DNA of 64,000 nucleotides from Owenia fusiformis (GCA_903813345.2 CAIIXF020000002.1:30560926-30624925); one strand, 5' to 3'. Positions 11,301-22,881 are shown, counted from the stretch's first letter. Notes: a model not told the origin generated them from the letters alone. Made by a program: numbers and translations.

Positions 11301-12246
11301 ACGTAGTCATTCTGGCCAAGGACGTATATTTGACCTAAAGATATGGATAAAGTTGTGAATACTATACTACCCGACCCCGTCATACCTGGACTGTCACGGA
11401 GGTTCCAGCGGGTCTGCCCAACGCAACAGCTGCCAATATTAACCCTATGATTGCTATTACTCCAAGTACCGCAATCAAAATAAGCAACAGTCGGGAGTTG
11501 ACTAAAATATACAATGAACATAAATATATGTAGAAATTAATGTAAACTTAATTCCTACAAAGTCCCCTTTGTGTCTTTCTATTCATTTGAAATGGATATT
11601 TTTCTTTAGTAAGTTGTTTTTCAAACCATTTGTTTTTATTCATCGGAAATAACCCTTTTCAATTCTTCCAGATACTTCAGGCCTGGAATGAGATAGGCCT
11701 ACAGACACAGGCTACAAATGTCCTTAGTTAGTTTTTAGTGCTTTTACCATACATGAGAAAGATGGAAAAATAATATGCACGATGTATGAAATATGTTTTT
11801 AATTATTTTATCACTGAATAATCATAAGCTATGTCATATCTCAGTCTAGCTTTTAAATAAATGCACTGGAGCTGAGGCAAAGGGACGAAGTCGTAAATAT
11901 GTATTAAAATATCTGTATTATGTTATATCAATTATTCGTTTTTTCATCCTTACTGTGTTAAGTTTGTGCAAATGCAGTTGAAAATTGACATTACATGGCA
12001 CTTTTGAAATCATTTTATAACCAGTATGTATTCATGGGCTCAGTACTATAGAAAACTATTCATTTTTAGGGTGAACGACGCATATCTTGTTTGAATTTTA
12101 TGTATAACAGACATTTCAATATGGTGTATAGATTGTGTTTATTCAGGCAGTTTTAAAGTTTCACTAATTTCCTACTCACCCTGTCCCCCATTATTGCTCC
12201 CTGCCAGATTCACTGTGCTTCCGGTAGCACCCTCTGCTCCATTCAT
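5325..12246 (-). CDS. Gene A1: membrane-anchored bacterial-type solute-binding protein
   Basis: Exons (minus strand): 12246-12180, 11501-11386, 11038-10938, 10675-10626, 10175-10080, 9631-9464, 9009-8870, 7840-7705, 7063-6989, 5365-5325. All boundaries are AG/GT with matching phases, giving 990 nt and 329 aa. Residues 1-25 form a short Gly/Asn-rich tail. Residues 26-51 (RLLLILIAVLG...AVALG) are a signal-anchor helix. Residues 79-315 match SBP_bac_3: DYGAYEY and GFSYDLIKAV (88-112), a cytosine-free lobe-1 motif PTIGRTHVFSF with the ligand-type Arg162, ITGKKIGFIDG at the hinge (193-203), NGKVDAVFTGEE (244-255), then ALWNEGFRKIKANGDYDKL. Extra cysteines suggest disulfides in an outside domain. 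In bacteria this fold binds polar amino acids; the ligand here is unknown. The start ATG has an in-frame TAA upstream. No channel or kinase segment is visible. Confidence 0.82.
5574..6648. mobile_element. Non-autonomous mariner-like element in A1 intron 9
   Basis: Inverted termini CAGGGCGTTCATAAAG (left) and CTTTATGAACGCCCTG (right) are flanked by TA on both sides. The A2 and A3 copies hold the empty site GATGTTTATACC (about 27190 and 56392), so the TA duplication is directly shown. The 1,075-bp interior keeps a decayed N-terminal transposase-like stretch on the plus strand around 6000-6249 (for example FTDGRTNGKDNAKLSRRR), with stops and frameshifts. No DDE/D catalytic part remains. Confidence 0.88.
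7885..8075. mobile_element. MITE of the CATAGCCAGGG family in A1 intron 7
   Basis: Ends GGCTCATAGCCAGGG and GGCTACAGGCC are imperfect inverted termini. Copies lie in the same intron of A3 (about 57309-57500) and, truncated, of A2 (about 28110-28225). No coding content. Confidence 0.5.
8092..8390. mobile_element. hAT-like MITE with CAGTGGCGTAGCG termini
   Basis: CAGTGGCGTAGCG at 8092 is mirrored by CGCTACGCCACTG ending at 8390, a terminus typical of non-autonomous hAT elements in many animals. ATTTG flanks both ends, possibly part of an 8-bp target duplication. Block A3 lacks it near 57515, so it is specific to A1. Confidence 0.75.
10750..10864. mobile_element. Small hairpin MITE in A1 intron 3
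   Basis: ACTCCCCTCCATAAG at the left is mirrored by CTTATGGAGGGGAGT at the right, with a second inner inverted pair (AACTCCCTCAT / ATGAGGGAGTT). Total length is about 115 bp. The copy in A3 is at 62562-62674, and a left-truncated one in A2 is at about 30513-30628, so it was present before duplication. Confidence 0.65.
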
Positions 12247-12299
12247 CGTGTTTGCAATCTTAAGGATATCTTAAAATCCTAATATAAAAATGAAGCTGT

Positions 12300-13036
12300 T
12301 GTAGTCAACTTTAACTGGAAATATTTAACCGTGACCCCTCGATGTTATTGATTTTGTCCTGACATACCTTTTAATAGCTGTATTAAAAATAAAGTTACAG
12401 ACGATACCATTCAAAAGTTGGCAAACTGTATGAAAGCAGTTTGTATACTTGAAACATTCAAAACAAATCTATTCAAATCGTATAGCTCGGTATTAGCAAA
12501 AACGAAAAGTTACAAAGGAATCCTGAATGTTATAGTGTTGCTACAAGCCTCTCCCTAACTGACACCCCTCCCTAAGTGAACTAAACGCTTCATGTGTGCA
12601 AGGTCATTTAGCTAGACTATGAATGTTACAATATTACGCCGAGGGTCGGGAAAATATGTAAAATGTATGTAAAAGGGACTTAAAGATAAATTCAGACCAA
12701 TTACAGTATTGCCAATGTCACATTGGCAATGTTACATTGGCAATATCCATGAAGATCGTCAACGTAACAAAAGCGAGGGACTTAATATGTGAATTGGGTC
12801 TTCGTTAATATACATAGAACCGCCTGCATATCTTAAGAAATTCGAAAAACTGATAAAGATGATCTTATCAGTAAATACCAATAATAATCTATGCTTCCAT
12901 TTTCCTCTTTTATTTTGATTCATTTAGCCTTTGATCTATGACTAAAACATTACCATTAAAAATTATGACCCATGGAATATATACGCCCCTTTGCTGGCTA
13001 CGCACCTGTATACGTTTGTATATCACGTGATAGATG
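12300..13036. other. Region upstream of A1, no gene seen
   Basis: The first part (to about 12660) is shared with the sequence upstream of A2 exon 1 (41040-41480), so it may hold a common promoter, but I see no clear core motif. A small palindrome at about 12695-12745 (repeats of CATTGGCAATGT) resembles part of the foldback at 16601-17117. The rest is AT-rich with no long frames. Confidence 0.3.
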
Positions 13037-13251
13037 TACAGGGTGTTTTATAATGACCGTTCCCCCATCCACAACCAATCCTAGATCATGTGGCCCCATA
13101 ATCTATATACCATAATAAAGGTTATTCAATTCTGGAGTTATGTGCCAAAGTTTAGCATAACTGGTGATTGGGAACTTAATTTGTAAACTTGTGTTTGATT
13201 GTCATTATACCCTCAGTTTGTGTGACTTGCGGGTACCATTCCTCAGTAATA

Positions 13252-15267
13252 CGAGGGGTGATTCAAAAGTAATGGACAAAATTTTATAGGCATACTAAAT
13301 TTCACCCAATCAGTCTTAATTTTTTCACAGTGAATAGATCAATCAATTCTCTACTTTGTGTCGAATTCTCATTTAAATGCATTTGAAATTGTTTCAGCTA
13401 TGCGTAACCATGGTAACAAGGGTAAGCATGGGTGGAATTGGTTTTTAATGATAATTGAATGTTTTTGTCATTTTTGCTTGATTTCGTTTTAATGACTCAA
13501 TTACCACACATGATATGTCTAACAAGCATGGTAATGCAATTGTCAAGCAAGACTCACATGCCCATGTGTTTGCTGTTGAGTTCTAAATTCAGCAACCAAT
13601 TGTGCTATGACATCACAATGATATTTCTAAGAATGATGAGTCACAGTGAGTCAGAAAGTAGATCAGACTCTTAGACTCACACACATCCAAGAAATGTCTA
13701 CTTTACAACGAATCAAAGTTAAGCAAAGGATTGTTATTGAATATTTGGTAGCTACTGGAGAGACAAGGCAGGCAGTTGTCAAGAAAATAAAAGAGACACA
13801 TGGAGACAAGGCCTTGTCAAGGCAAGCCATTGAGCGATGGTACAAACACTTTAATGAAGAGGATACGAGAGTCTTAGATCTAAAGCGATCTGGAAGGCCC
13901 AAGACTGGCCGCACTGATAACACTATTCACCATGTAGAGTCCATCCTAAATGCAGACAGGAGATTGACACTGAGAGAAATAAGTTCCATTACAGATGTGT
14001 CCTACTCTACAGTACAAAGGATTGTAAAATGCAACCTAAATATGAAAAGGGTGTGTGCCAAGTGGATTCCTAAGCTCCTTACCGAAGAACAAAAGCAACA
14101 ACGTGTCGAAGTTGCGCAGGATTTCTGAAGCAATACAACATTGAAGGAGAAGGATTCCTAAAGCGTATATAATCACTACTGACGAATCATGGCTATACAT
14201 TAGAGATCCAGAAACTAAACTACAATCAACACAGTAGTATAAAAAAGGGTGAGCGGCGCCCAACAAAGGCTAGGCAAAGCAGATCCTCTGACAAAATGAT
14301 GATTGTTCCCTTCTTCGATTATGATGGCGTGATCCTGACCCACTATGTTCCTCCTCATCAGACTATCACAGGGAAATACTTCACCAAGGTAAACATGATA
14401 TTTTCATCCGTTTTAATCATTGTCAATTTAAAAGGAGAGAATGAAGTCATAATAGCTTTAAGCAAGATTAATAATTTGAAAATAGATAAATAAATAAATG
14501 AATGAATAAATAAATAATGATATTTCACTTTCAGGTTCTAAAATGCAATCTTGGACAGGCACTTCAAAAGAAAAGGAAAGACACAAGATACAATCGTTTG
14601 TTACACATGGACAATGCCCCAGCACACAGGTCCAAGCTAGTTCAGGATACTCTTGCAGCATTCATGGACATGCCTCAACTTCCACATGCTCCATATAGCC
14701 CTGATACTGCTCCTTGTGATTTCTATCTTTTTCCCACCCTTAAGATGGCATTAAAGGGACAATCCTTTCAGACTTTAGATGAGCTGCAAATGGCTGTACA
14801 AAAACAGCTGAACACCATGGCTGCTGATGGATTTGGGCATGTGTTCTCTGCATGGGTGCGCCGACAGAAGAAAGTAATTGAACTTGGAGGAGAATACATT
14901 GAGGATTGAATATAATTCAAATGGATGATCATCAGGAATAATAAGGAATGATATGGATTATTATTGAACTTACTGCGATATGCTTTTCATATACATCTTG
15001 CATTGCAAAACATATCGCACCAGCAAACTTTTCATTGAAAATCCATTTGTTATTACGATGAAAATAGCCTTAAAAATGGATTCCGGGTGTATGCACCATG
15101 ATCCAAGAGAAGTGCTCTATCTCAAAATGTATTTGCATTTATTTAATAGAATTTTAACATTTAATAGATAATTGATTTAATCTTTATTTGTACAAAGTTT
15201 CATTCAAATCTGGTAAAGGTAAACGTGCCTATAAAATTTTGTCCATTACTTTTGAATCATCCCTTGG
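13252..15267 (+). mobile_element. Nested mariner element with broken transposase
   Basis: Inverted termini begin CGAGGGGTGATTCAAAAGTA at 13252 and end TACTTTTGAATCATCCCTTGG at 15267, flanked by TA. The 2,016-bp element carries a nearly full-length but inactivated transposase (13646-14909). It lies inside the element at 13039-15568, so it is the younger of the two. Confidence 0.88.
13646..14909 (+). pseudogene. Mariner transposase, inactivated, with a likely intron
   Basis: The N-terminal part (ATG at 13646 or 13694, to 14128) has the mariner helix-turn-helix region: RQAIERWYKHF, RSGRPKTGRTD, then LREISSITDVSYSTVQRI. A one-base loss near 14128 stops this frame. The catalytic part resumes with TTDESWLYIRDP (first Asp, about 14175), after further small lesions and stops to about 14290. 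The second and third Asp lie in HMDNAPAH and YSPDTAPCDFYLF; I count 35 residues between them. The region 14389-14533 has a GTAAAC donor and a TTTCACTTTCAG acceptor, and removing it joins YFTK to VLKC in frame. The protein cannot be made as it stands. Confidence 0.85.
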
Positions 15268-16479
15268 TATTTATTTGAAATATTTTATACTTTTGTCTTT
15301 CAAATATCACCAGGATATATCCTCAGCATCCATCAAATGTTATAAGTTGTACGTCACTCTAGATCATAGTGTATTATAGTGTAATGGTTTGAAATGGGTA
15401 CCTTTTGTAGAGGTATGAATCAAGTTGTAAAGCCTGTTGAGCCTATTCAAAGTTATTTAAATAAGTCCAGAATTGAAAAAGCTTCCATACGATATATAAC
15501 ATATGGTGGTAGCCTATGCTATTTAGGATTGGCGGTTAATGTGGGGACGGTCATTATGAAACACCCTGTATATCAAACAACAACATGCTTGTATCTTATG
15601 TCTCGAAGGCATATAAAATGTCCAAATAAAGCATGGCTATTTGAAAAATATTGTTAAACACTGCATGTTTGGGGTGGGCTTAGCGTGAAAGCATGTCTTT
15701 GTGGGAAACGAGATTTGTCGACCTACTTTAATGTACAAATAAAATAGTACTAGTCGATTCAGTAGTCCTCACTTCAGCAAATCTGTCTCATTTATGTATG
15801 GTCCAAACTGTAGGTTGTAGAAGCTAATGAAAGTCCATGCTCACCATATTGTTCCTTCATTCGAAGCCTTCAACTACGTCACATTCATGTGGATTTAATG
15901 ACAATTACTTAAATATTCCAACAATAGAACTTTTGCATTATTTTGGGCCACTCTGCATATAATGGATGAATATAATGATTTTGCCACTGTAGGCAATATG
16001 AGCGAACGTACACCTTTAGGTTATGTACTCACAATTAGAAATGAATTCATATCTCAAGCAACAGAGAATAAATTAAGAGAGGCGCACCTAACATCTACAT
16101 ACCTACATATGTCATGATTTATTTTTATCACGCCGACAAATTATCTCCAGGCTTATTGACTGAGTTATATCTATCATTAGCAAGTGCCAAAAAGTAGTAA
16201 AAACAATTTACACGTTTCTAATACTTTTAGAATTTAGAATTCTATAGAGAATTTTTTGAATATTTCCTTTCAGTTTTATTATTTTTTACAAAATATGCAA
16301 AAAGTTACGTAATCAGTGTATTATTATTTTATTTTATTAATTTTGGTAACGTAAACGGTATATGCGGGGTGTCACAAAAGTTCATACACGTTATCCGCCA
16401 AAATGTAATCATAGTGCTGTATGATCCTATTTTATCGTGATATCTTTATACCGATTGTCATTCAGTTTGGATCCTATTT

Positions 16480-17740
16480 TTAGCTGGCCACACAGTCAAT
16501 CGTACCTTCGTCACCTGTAAATAAGTTATATTGATTTTGAATTATAGATTTTGAATTCCACGTCTTAACTAGGAATGACGTCATAACTGCACTGTTGCAT
16601 TCACAATGTTCTACAACTAGTTACTTTGACGGAACGTTAATGTAACAAAATGGATGAACTTCCTGGATACGAATTTTTAGTTTGCTCGATTTAAACTATA
16701 AGTCATGTTGCGAATTGTCATTTGACACAAAGTTAGACAATATAGTCTAGCTTTTAGAAATGCTCTCGGGTTTGAATTTGATTTTTAAATAAAGCTGTAA
16801 TTCATGCATTTAGACCATCGCTTTTGTTACATTGACGTAAGTCGTCAAAGTAATATACATTGGTAATATAACGTACTTTCGTCAATGTTAAAAAGCGAGG
16901 GGCTAAATATATGAATTGCAACTTTGTTTACAAAACAAATTGCAAATCGAAGAAAATTATTAAACTAAACTATATTTTCTAGCTTTATGCCTTATTATAA
17001 TCTGCAACATGACTTATAAGTAGGTTTAAATCGAGAAAACAAAAAACTCGTATCCAGGAAGTTCATCCATTTTGTTACATTGACGTTCCGTCAAAGAACC
17101 TAGTTGTGGAACAGTGATCCAATAATGTAAGCCTATACGACCTTACTTGGACGTGACGTTGATTGTGTTTATTTTCCTATATGAATGATACTTAATTAGG
17201 CTCTTGTGTAAAATGAGCAACACTATACTTACTGTGTGCAGCTGAATCACAGAGTTTCTGAATATTCCATTAGCCTTGATCTTTCTAAATCCTTCATCCC
17301 AAAGAGCTAAAACCCCGGGGCTAAAACATATTACAAGTTGAAAGGTATACATACACAGTGTAGTTAATGCTATGCAGAAATTAACCGCATCAGTATTGAG
17401 AATGGAACCCCTCAACAACTTTTTAACACCAGTTAATTTTGCCCAACGTTTTGACTTTATCATGTATATTACTAGAATGGTAGTTTATATCATTAAAAGG
17501 GCTTTAAAAAACTATTTACTATTTGATTGGTCTGTAAAATCACTTCGTTAATTTTTAGACGACCATTTCGCTAAACCTATCCAAAATATAATATTATTGT
17601 TTACCGAGGAAAGGACTGTCTTTTCTGGCCAATACTGCATTGCCACCAAGCTTACACAAAATATCACCGCCCGATTTCTTCACCTTCTTTTCAGTAATGG
17701 CTTGTTTCATATTCTCTTCACCTGAGAAACCTGCGGCTAA
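16480..17740 (-). pseudogene. B1: 3' fragment of a second solute-binding-protein gene
   Basis: Only the last three exons remain: about 17740-17605 (like A1 exon 8, with KKSGGDILCKLGGNAV), 17306-17233 and 16514-16480 (ending DEGTIDCVAS, TAA). The middle exon is 74 nt instead of 75: a base is missing after AATGGAATATT, so the frame shifts before the expected FRKLCDSAAH. The acceptor of the first of these exons is also altered (GGTTAGCC against AGGTAGCC in B2). Upstream exons are absent beyond about 17750. It is closest to B2 rather than to the A genes. It is dead by truncation and frameshift. Confidence 0.8.
16601..17117. mobile_element. Foldback MITE in the last intron of B1
   Basis: TCACAATGTTCTACAACTAG at 16601 is mirrored by CTAGTTGTGGAACAGTGA ending at 17117. 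The inverted arms run on through the phrases CCTGGATACGA and AAGTCATGTTGC. A smaller inverted pair (GCTTTTGTTACATTGACG against CGTCAATGTTAAAAAGC) sits in the loop. B2 lacks it at about 53080, giving an empty-site control. Confidence 0.7.
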
Positions 17741-17750
17741 CCATTTGTTT

Positions 17751-20700
17751 CATGAGTATTCCTGCATATTTTGAAATAAGTGATATGCAGCATGTGATTA
17801 TATTGAGACATGCACAAGAATATAAACTTACTACATTAGCATATATGGAGTCAAGATCGGTATATTTGACATTCCTTTATGATCATATGCAGCACAATAT
17901 ATGCATATTTTTGCTTATTTAGGAGGACTGGTAGACGCTGTTTTGCGAATTGGGCATCGACCCAGGCATAAACGGGAGTTAAAACTGAATATACACGTTA
18001 ACACAAGTTAGAAAAAATTGCACATAATCAGCTTTTACGTTTTTTATAATTTATTTTAAATTTCTTTAGATGTGTATGTACTGAGTAGGCCAATGAAACG
18101 ACCTCTATAAGTAATAACTTCAAATAGATAAACTAAATTGTATACATCGGGAAACGAAAATCATTTTCAAAAACAATGATATGATGTTCAATACTAAAAA
18201 AATATGATGAAACATTTTGATTTATTATGTTTTGGCCAAACCTGTATACTGCTAATCAAATATATTTACATTGCATTGTACATGATGTAACATTATATTT
18301 CTATCTTTAAAATGGTGCGAACTTATGCTTCAAATCAATTTATGCATATTGCTCGATCTTGAAAACTGTGTTTTTTTAGTTAGATATGGCCTGTCTTCCG
18401 ATAGCAAATTCTCGTACGATACCGAATTCTGCTTTCCCCATTCAAACTCCTTTCTTCTACAAGTTTCTCAATATCTATGTAAATTCAGCTATCACTTGAT
18501 TTCTATTTTGCGAGAAATCTGTCACTGCACACAAATACACTGCTCTGGAGACACTGCTCTGAAAATACATACTAGACACTTCTCTGTATTTTAATCAATG
18601 ATACAAAGACACCAGTTTATAGCATACTGTTCAGCAATACAGTATAATGGACCTTCCGAGACAATCAATTAATTAAATTATCAAGATCAATACCAAGTCT
18701 TATATTTACAACAATTTGCCAAGTGTCTTTATTGTGTTTTTTATTCATCGAACCTACTTATATCAAAACTCAATCATCTATCCACTAAGAGAAATGAAAA
18801 GAGAAATAAAAAGCAAGCTAAACTTTCACTTACGAGAGGCTTCGTCGTGTTCCTGGGTTTGGAGTGGAGCAAACGACTATCTTGCTAAATTGCGCCAATG
18901 TGTAGACATTCTCACCGTATGGCTTTATATTTATTGACTACTCGTAGAGCAAGCAAAGCAAAGCAAAGCAAAATGTCAACCACCTTGGTGCCTGTCACGT
19001 ACGATCATTACTTGTGCATCATAGCTCGGAGACATGCAGCTTGCTCAATATCCACCCTCCCCTCATCTTCAGTTATTCAATAATGTTTAAACATGATAGA
19101 CTAAATTCTGCAATATTTTGCTGCTATATTGAACAATCATAATGATGTATTGATGAACCCATGATTTGACATCTCTAATAAGTAATCTAAACATAAACAG
19201 TGCTAATTACCTGACACAATAGCACAATTGTGGCGGATGTTTGGAGAAGCATTCGTGATTTGTATAGAAACCTTTTCATTCTTGGCATTCAAAATACAAA
19301 CTAATAATTCACTTTTTTATGTATTCAGTTTTAATTTCAAATAATAAGAATATTCATAGGATTAAATGAATGACATTCTGGTGATTTAAGAATTGTATTA
19401 ATCTTGGACCCCCTCCCGACATAATATCTCTTTAATAATCTGCAATCAAGAAATTGATAGACATAATTTAATCAGATAAATGGCTTATTAAGTTGTTAAG
19501 ATTACTGATAAAGTTTTTTGTTGGAACCCTTATTTAATATTTGTGTAGGCCTTGATATATATCTTATCTATATAGGGATTCAGCCCGGGGATTCAGCAAG
19601 GGATTATTGGGTCAAATGTATTTTCCTCGCTGATGCCTAGGTCACATTTGCTGCGATTCATCGGCCCGGTTGAGTATTTTGTTCCAAACTGAAATATGTG
19701 TTGCAATCAAATGTTTCGAAAGCCCTTTACCATGATTTAAGCAAAACATCATCAAAGCTCTTTCTCAGACATTCAATCAATTTAAATCAATCAAGTTTAA
19801 ACGCGATCTCGCATATATTGCATACATGTATTTGCAGATGTAGTGATTGTATCTTACTCACATTTTCACATAATAATAGCTGTCATTTGACATGTAATAT
19901 TGAGTTTTCAATATTTTGATACATTTGTTTATTATTTTGCGATCATTAAAGCTTTAATCGGGGATAAAGATTTTGAATAAGTACGCATACATTACGTATT
20001 ACAAGTCAAAAACCTTATTTACTTTACATCATAATTTACTAGGAACCAAGATGCTACAAGAAGCAGTAGATAAAACTCACATCAAATAAGCTAGATGTAA
20101 TTATTGAAAGGGTTATTGGTATGAAAAATCTCAATATTTTATTTCAACAAATGCCTTTCAGATATTACTTTCCCATGGATTTAAAAATCATACCAGCACT
20201 GATTATAAGTAACACCATTGAACACAAGCCGTCTGATTGCATTACTTGCTAAAATAACATCCTTAGAAGTGAACAATACAAACATCTGATAATAATCTAG
20301 CTAAGTCCCCCCCCGTGGTATCCATGCCCGCCTTGTTATATTCTTAAAAATGTTGAACTACCTTAAATTTGTATTCCTTCAGACATAATCGGTTAATTTC
20401 TGAATTTAACAGAAATTTAATTATACAATGTAGCACGGGGACTATACAAACATTATATACATGTAAACTTTACCTTGCAAAATAATTTTTATGCGGAAAT
20501 TAGAACCACCGGCTGTAGAAATTAATCCATATAATAACTAGGGGTCACACGGTTTGAGATTTCACGCTTCGGTTCGGTTATTGTATTTCACAGTTCGGTT
20601 CGGTTCTGATTGCGGTTCTCACGGGCCTCGTGAAATGAGCAAAAATATATGAAATTGATCCGAAAATCAGAAAACATACTAAGTGTGTCACAGTGTTTTA

Positions 20701-20940
20701 TTGTATTCAGTATTGTAAGTATCCAGTTTCACACAATGTTTGTTTGTTTGTTCAGTCTTTTTTCCCTCCCTCCCTCCCAAAATATCTGTGTGTTCACTGT
20801 GTTGATCTTCTTGTTTGATGTTCAAGTTTTTTCAACACATAAAATAACTTGTCAACTGTTGGCAAAATTAGCACAGTACTTCACTAAACTGAATAAATGT
20901 TTTCTTTAGAAATATAACTTAAGTTCAACACTTTGTCAGG
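17751..20940. other. Intergenic stretch without recognisable genes
   Basis: I find no conserved protein or RNA gene here. The longest open frames (60-90 codons) look like chance frames in AT-rich DNA. Minor features are a short AGCAA repeat (about 18948-18972) and a run of GGTTCGGTTCGG-type sequence near 20570-20615 that may be a transposon fragment. Confidence 0.35.
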
Positions 20941-21041
20941 ACTCAACATGGATCAAAGGCGAACGTAATACACAGAACGTGACTCGTTCGCAAATTCAAT
21001 GCATTCGGCGTTCGGCTTTTTACAGTATACTGTTCTATCAA

Positions 21042-21125
21042 CCAATAGGATTGCGCGAAATGTTTAGCGTAGGTCACTTCCGGGTCAATATGCCGGTGAA
21101 ATTTATCATGTCAAAAGGTATTTTT
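21042..21125 (+). promoter_or_regulatory. Promoter-like cluster with a possible first coding exon
   Basis: A CCAAT box (21042-21046), an ETS-type ACTTCCGGG (about 21076-21084) and then ATG at 21090 follow one another. The ATG opens MPVKFIMSKGIF and runs into a strong donor GTAAGT at 21126. This is the layout of a TATA-less housekeeping promoter and first exon. I cannot find following exons in the window, so it may be chance or the start of a gene whose other exons are not recognisable by eye. Confidence 0.22.
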
Positions 21126-21379
21126 GTAAGTTTGCTCTACCATGCACAAAACTTATTAATTGATCTGTCAAATGAAACAGTTGCAATAAATGTGCCCGTT
21201 TCTTTATCTTTATTATCAAATTATCAACTGAGCATACCGAATCTTTCAAATTTCGTGAATATATTTGGAAATGAGAAACAAAGCAAGACCCAATTCGAAA
21301 TAGAAACAAGGCTATCTCTGATAAAATGCATAACAGAAAACATGTATTGTGAAATATATTGTTTGCAAGTTTAACTCAG

Positions 21380-21886
21380 TAAAGTCACCTGAATAATGTA
21401 CGTCCCCTAATATCTTATTACACAATTGAGAAGAGACTGGGGCAATTCATCATATTACAGGCTCGTTGCCAGATTTTGCCTGGGGGAGGGGGGCTCACAT
21501 ACTTTCAAAAAAGTTCATTTTGAACGCAATTGATATTTCATGCAAAGATCATGTAGAATATAGATTTTAGTGTCAAGGTTATCTCATTTGATTTCACAAA
21601 ATGGCTAACCTTATAATCACTATTTGAACCAGGGGCAGGGTCAGCAATTGTTCAGGGGGTGAGATTTCTTGGGTTTGCATCAATGCGAACTAAGCGAGGC
21701 TCGGAACGGCGTTTACCCCCGGAATTTCTGGAATGTTTTTTCGTTATTTTGCAAAATTGCTTTTTCTTTTTGAGAGGGTGGGGAATGCAAGCGCACATGT
21801 CACCCCCCGCCTTGGCTACGCCCATGCGAACCTACACCCAGCCGTAAACAGGTATGGGAATTATGTTATAATGATCATGACATATA
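21380..21886. other. Intergenic, transposon fragments
   Basis: Contains G-rich phrases such as GGCTCGTTGCCAGATTTTGCC (in part) and CCACCCCCCGCCTTGGCTACGCCC-like termini that recall the TAGCCAGG MITE family in decayed form. No gene is seen. Confidence 0.3.
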
Positions 21887-22881
21887 TCAGGTGTCCCAAA
21901 AAGTGAGTCACTTTTTGACAAGTATTATCTCGGCAACTGATGATCCAAATTCACTGAAAATTTGTACAAAGTAGTCTAAGAATATCTTTAGCAAGTTGTA
22001 AAAATATAAAAAAGATCAAGTAAATATTCTGTGAGTTCTAAGAAATTCAAAACAGCATGTCAAAAATTCCCATACCGGAGCTCTGATATGAGACTCAGGC
22101 CCGTAGCCAGGATTTGCCAAGGGGGGGGGGGGGTTCAATTTTCAAAAACTTCCAGGGGGGGTTCACATTTGACAATTTTGGCCCAAATATGGCTAAAATC
22201 ACTTGAAAAGTGCTCAAAATGGTGAAAAACTGCATGATTTTAAAAGAATTTTTGGCTAGGGGGGGGGGGGGGGTCGCCCGAACCCTGCGAACCCCCCCTG
22301 ACTACGGGCCTGAGACTTCAAAAATGTTTGTACCAGCTATCGTCTTCACAAGCTCAGTCTTCATTGTGTTCGATGGGAGCCGAGTGATATCTGATTAATT
22401 CTTTTCATTCATCCCAAATATCCAAAATCCAATTCATTCTCAAATTCATTGGAGGTGATATTGTAAGAAAAAATGCGGAAAAGTTATTTTGACATACTTT
22501 CTTTAATTCTAAAATACACACATATTATGAGACCAATCTCTTACATATTCATGGCACTAGCAGAGGATAACCTAAAGTGCCTCAGGTAAAGTTCTCGAAG
22601 AATTTGGCTCATCTATTGATGAGAAATTACTTGTCAAATTGCTTCTCATTTTTTGGGTAGAAATGCTATAAGGTTCACATTGCATTGCTCCGGTATGGGC
22701 TATTATGTCATGCTATCTTGAATTTCTTAGAACTCACATAATATTTACTTGATTTTTCATATTTTTACACCTTGCTACCAATACTCCTGGGCTACTTTGT
22801 ACAAATTTTCAGTGAATTTGGTTCATCAGTTGCTGAGATAATACTTGTCAAAAAGTGGCTCAATTTTTTTGGGACACCTGA
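21887..22881. mobile_element. Foldback TIR element with TA target site
   Basis: The left end TCAGGTGTCCCAAAAAGTGA is mirrored by a right end finishing GGGACACCTGA, each beside TA. The arms extend inward for about 190 bp, including ACAAAGTAG / CTACTTTGT and CATACCGGAGC / GCTCCGGTATG. No transposase remains. A half copy of the arm is at about 44965-45085. A second MITE sits at the edge of the loop (22096-22312). Confidence 0.75.
22096..22312. mobile_element. TAGCCAGG-family MITE nested in a foldback
   Basis: CAGGCCCGTAGCCAGG at 22096 is mirrored by CTGACTACGGGCCTG ending at 22312. The 5-bp AGACT flanks it on both sides (22091-22095 and 22313-22317), a likely target duplication. Long G runs lie near both ends. 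This is the most intact member of the family in the window. Confidence 0.72.

Larger units (their letters stand above)
2730..12660 (-). repeat. Segmental duplication block A, copy 1
   Basis: Sequence from about 2730 to 12660 matches 26190-41480 and 55285-64000 with high identity in exons, introns and 3' flank. Breaks come mainly from insertions in one copy or another. It carries gene A1. Identity in introns is about as high as in exons, so the duplication is recent. Confidence 0.85.
13039..15568. mobile_element. Outer TIR element interrupted by a mariner
   Basis: CAGGGTGTTTTATAATGACC at 13039 is mirrored by GGTCATTATGAAACACCCTG ending at 15568, with TA on both sides. Without the inner element it is about 510 bp, a small Tc1/mariner-type MITE. 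Its interior has no coding content of its own. Confidence 0.8.

Noticed and set aside
5325-12246. Bacterial contamination or very recent bacterial transfer
   Set aside because: Ten exons with canonical introns, a eukaryote-type signal anchor and animal transposons within the introns show a settled nuclear gene. An ancient transfer is still possible.
20649-21374. Frames of 86 and 131 codons as genes
   Set aside because: No domain, no splice or codon evidence; the second overlaps a promoter-like cluster whose better frame starts at 21090.
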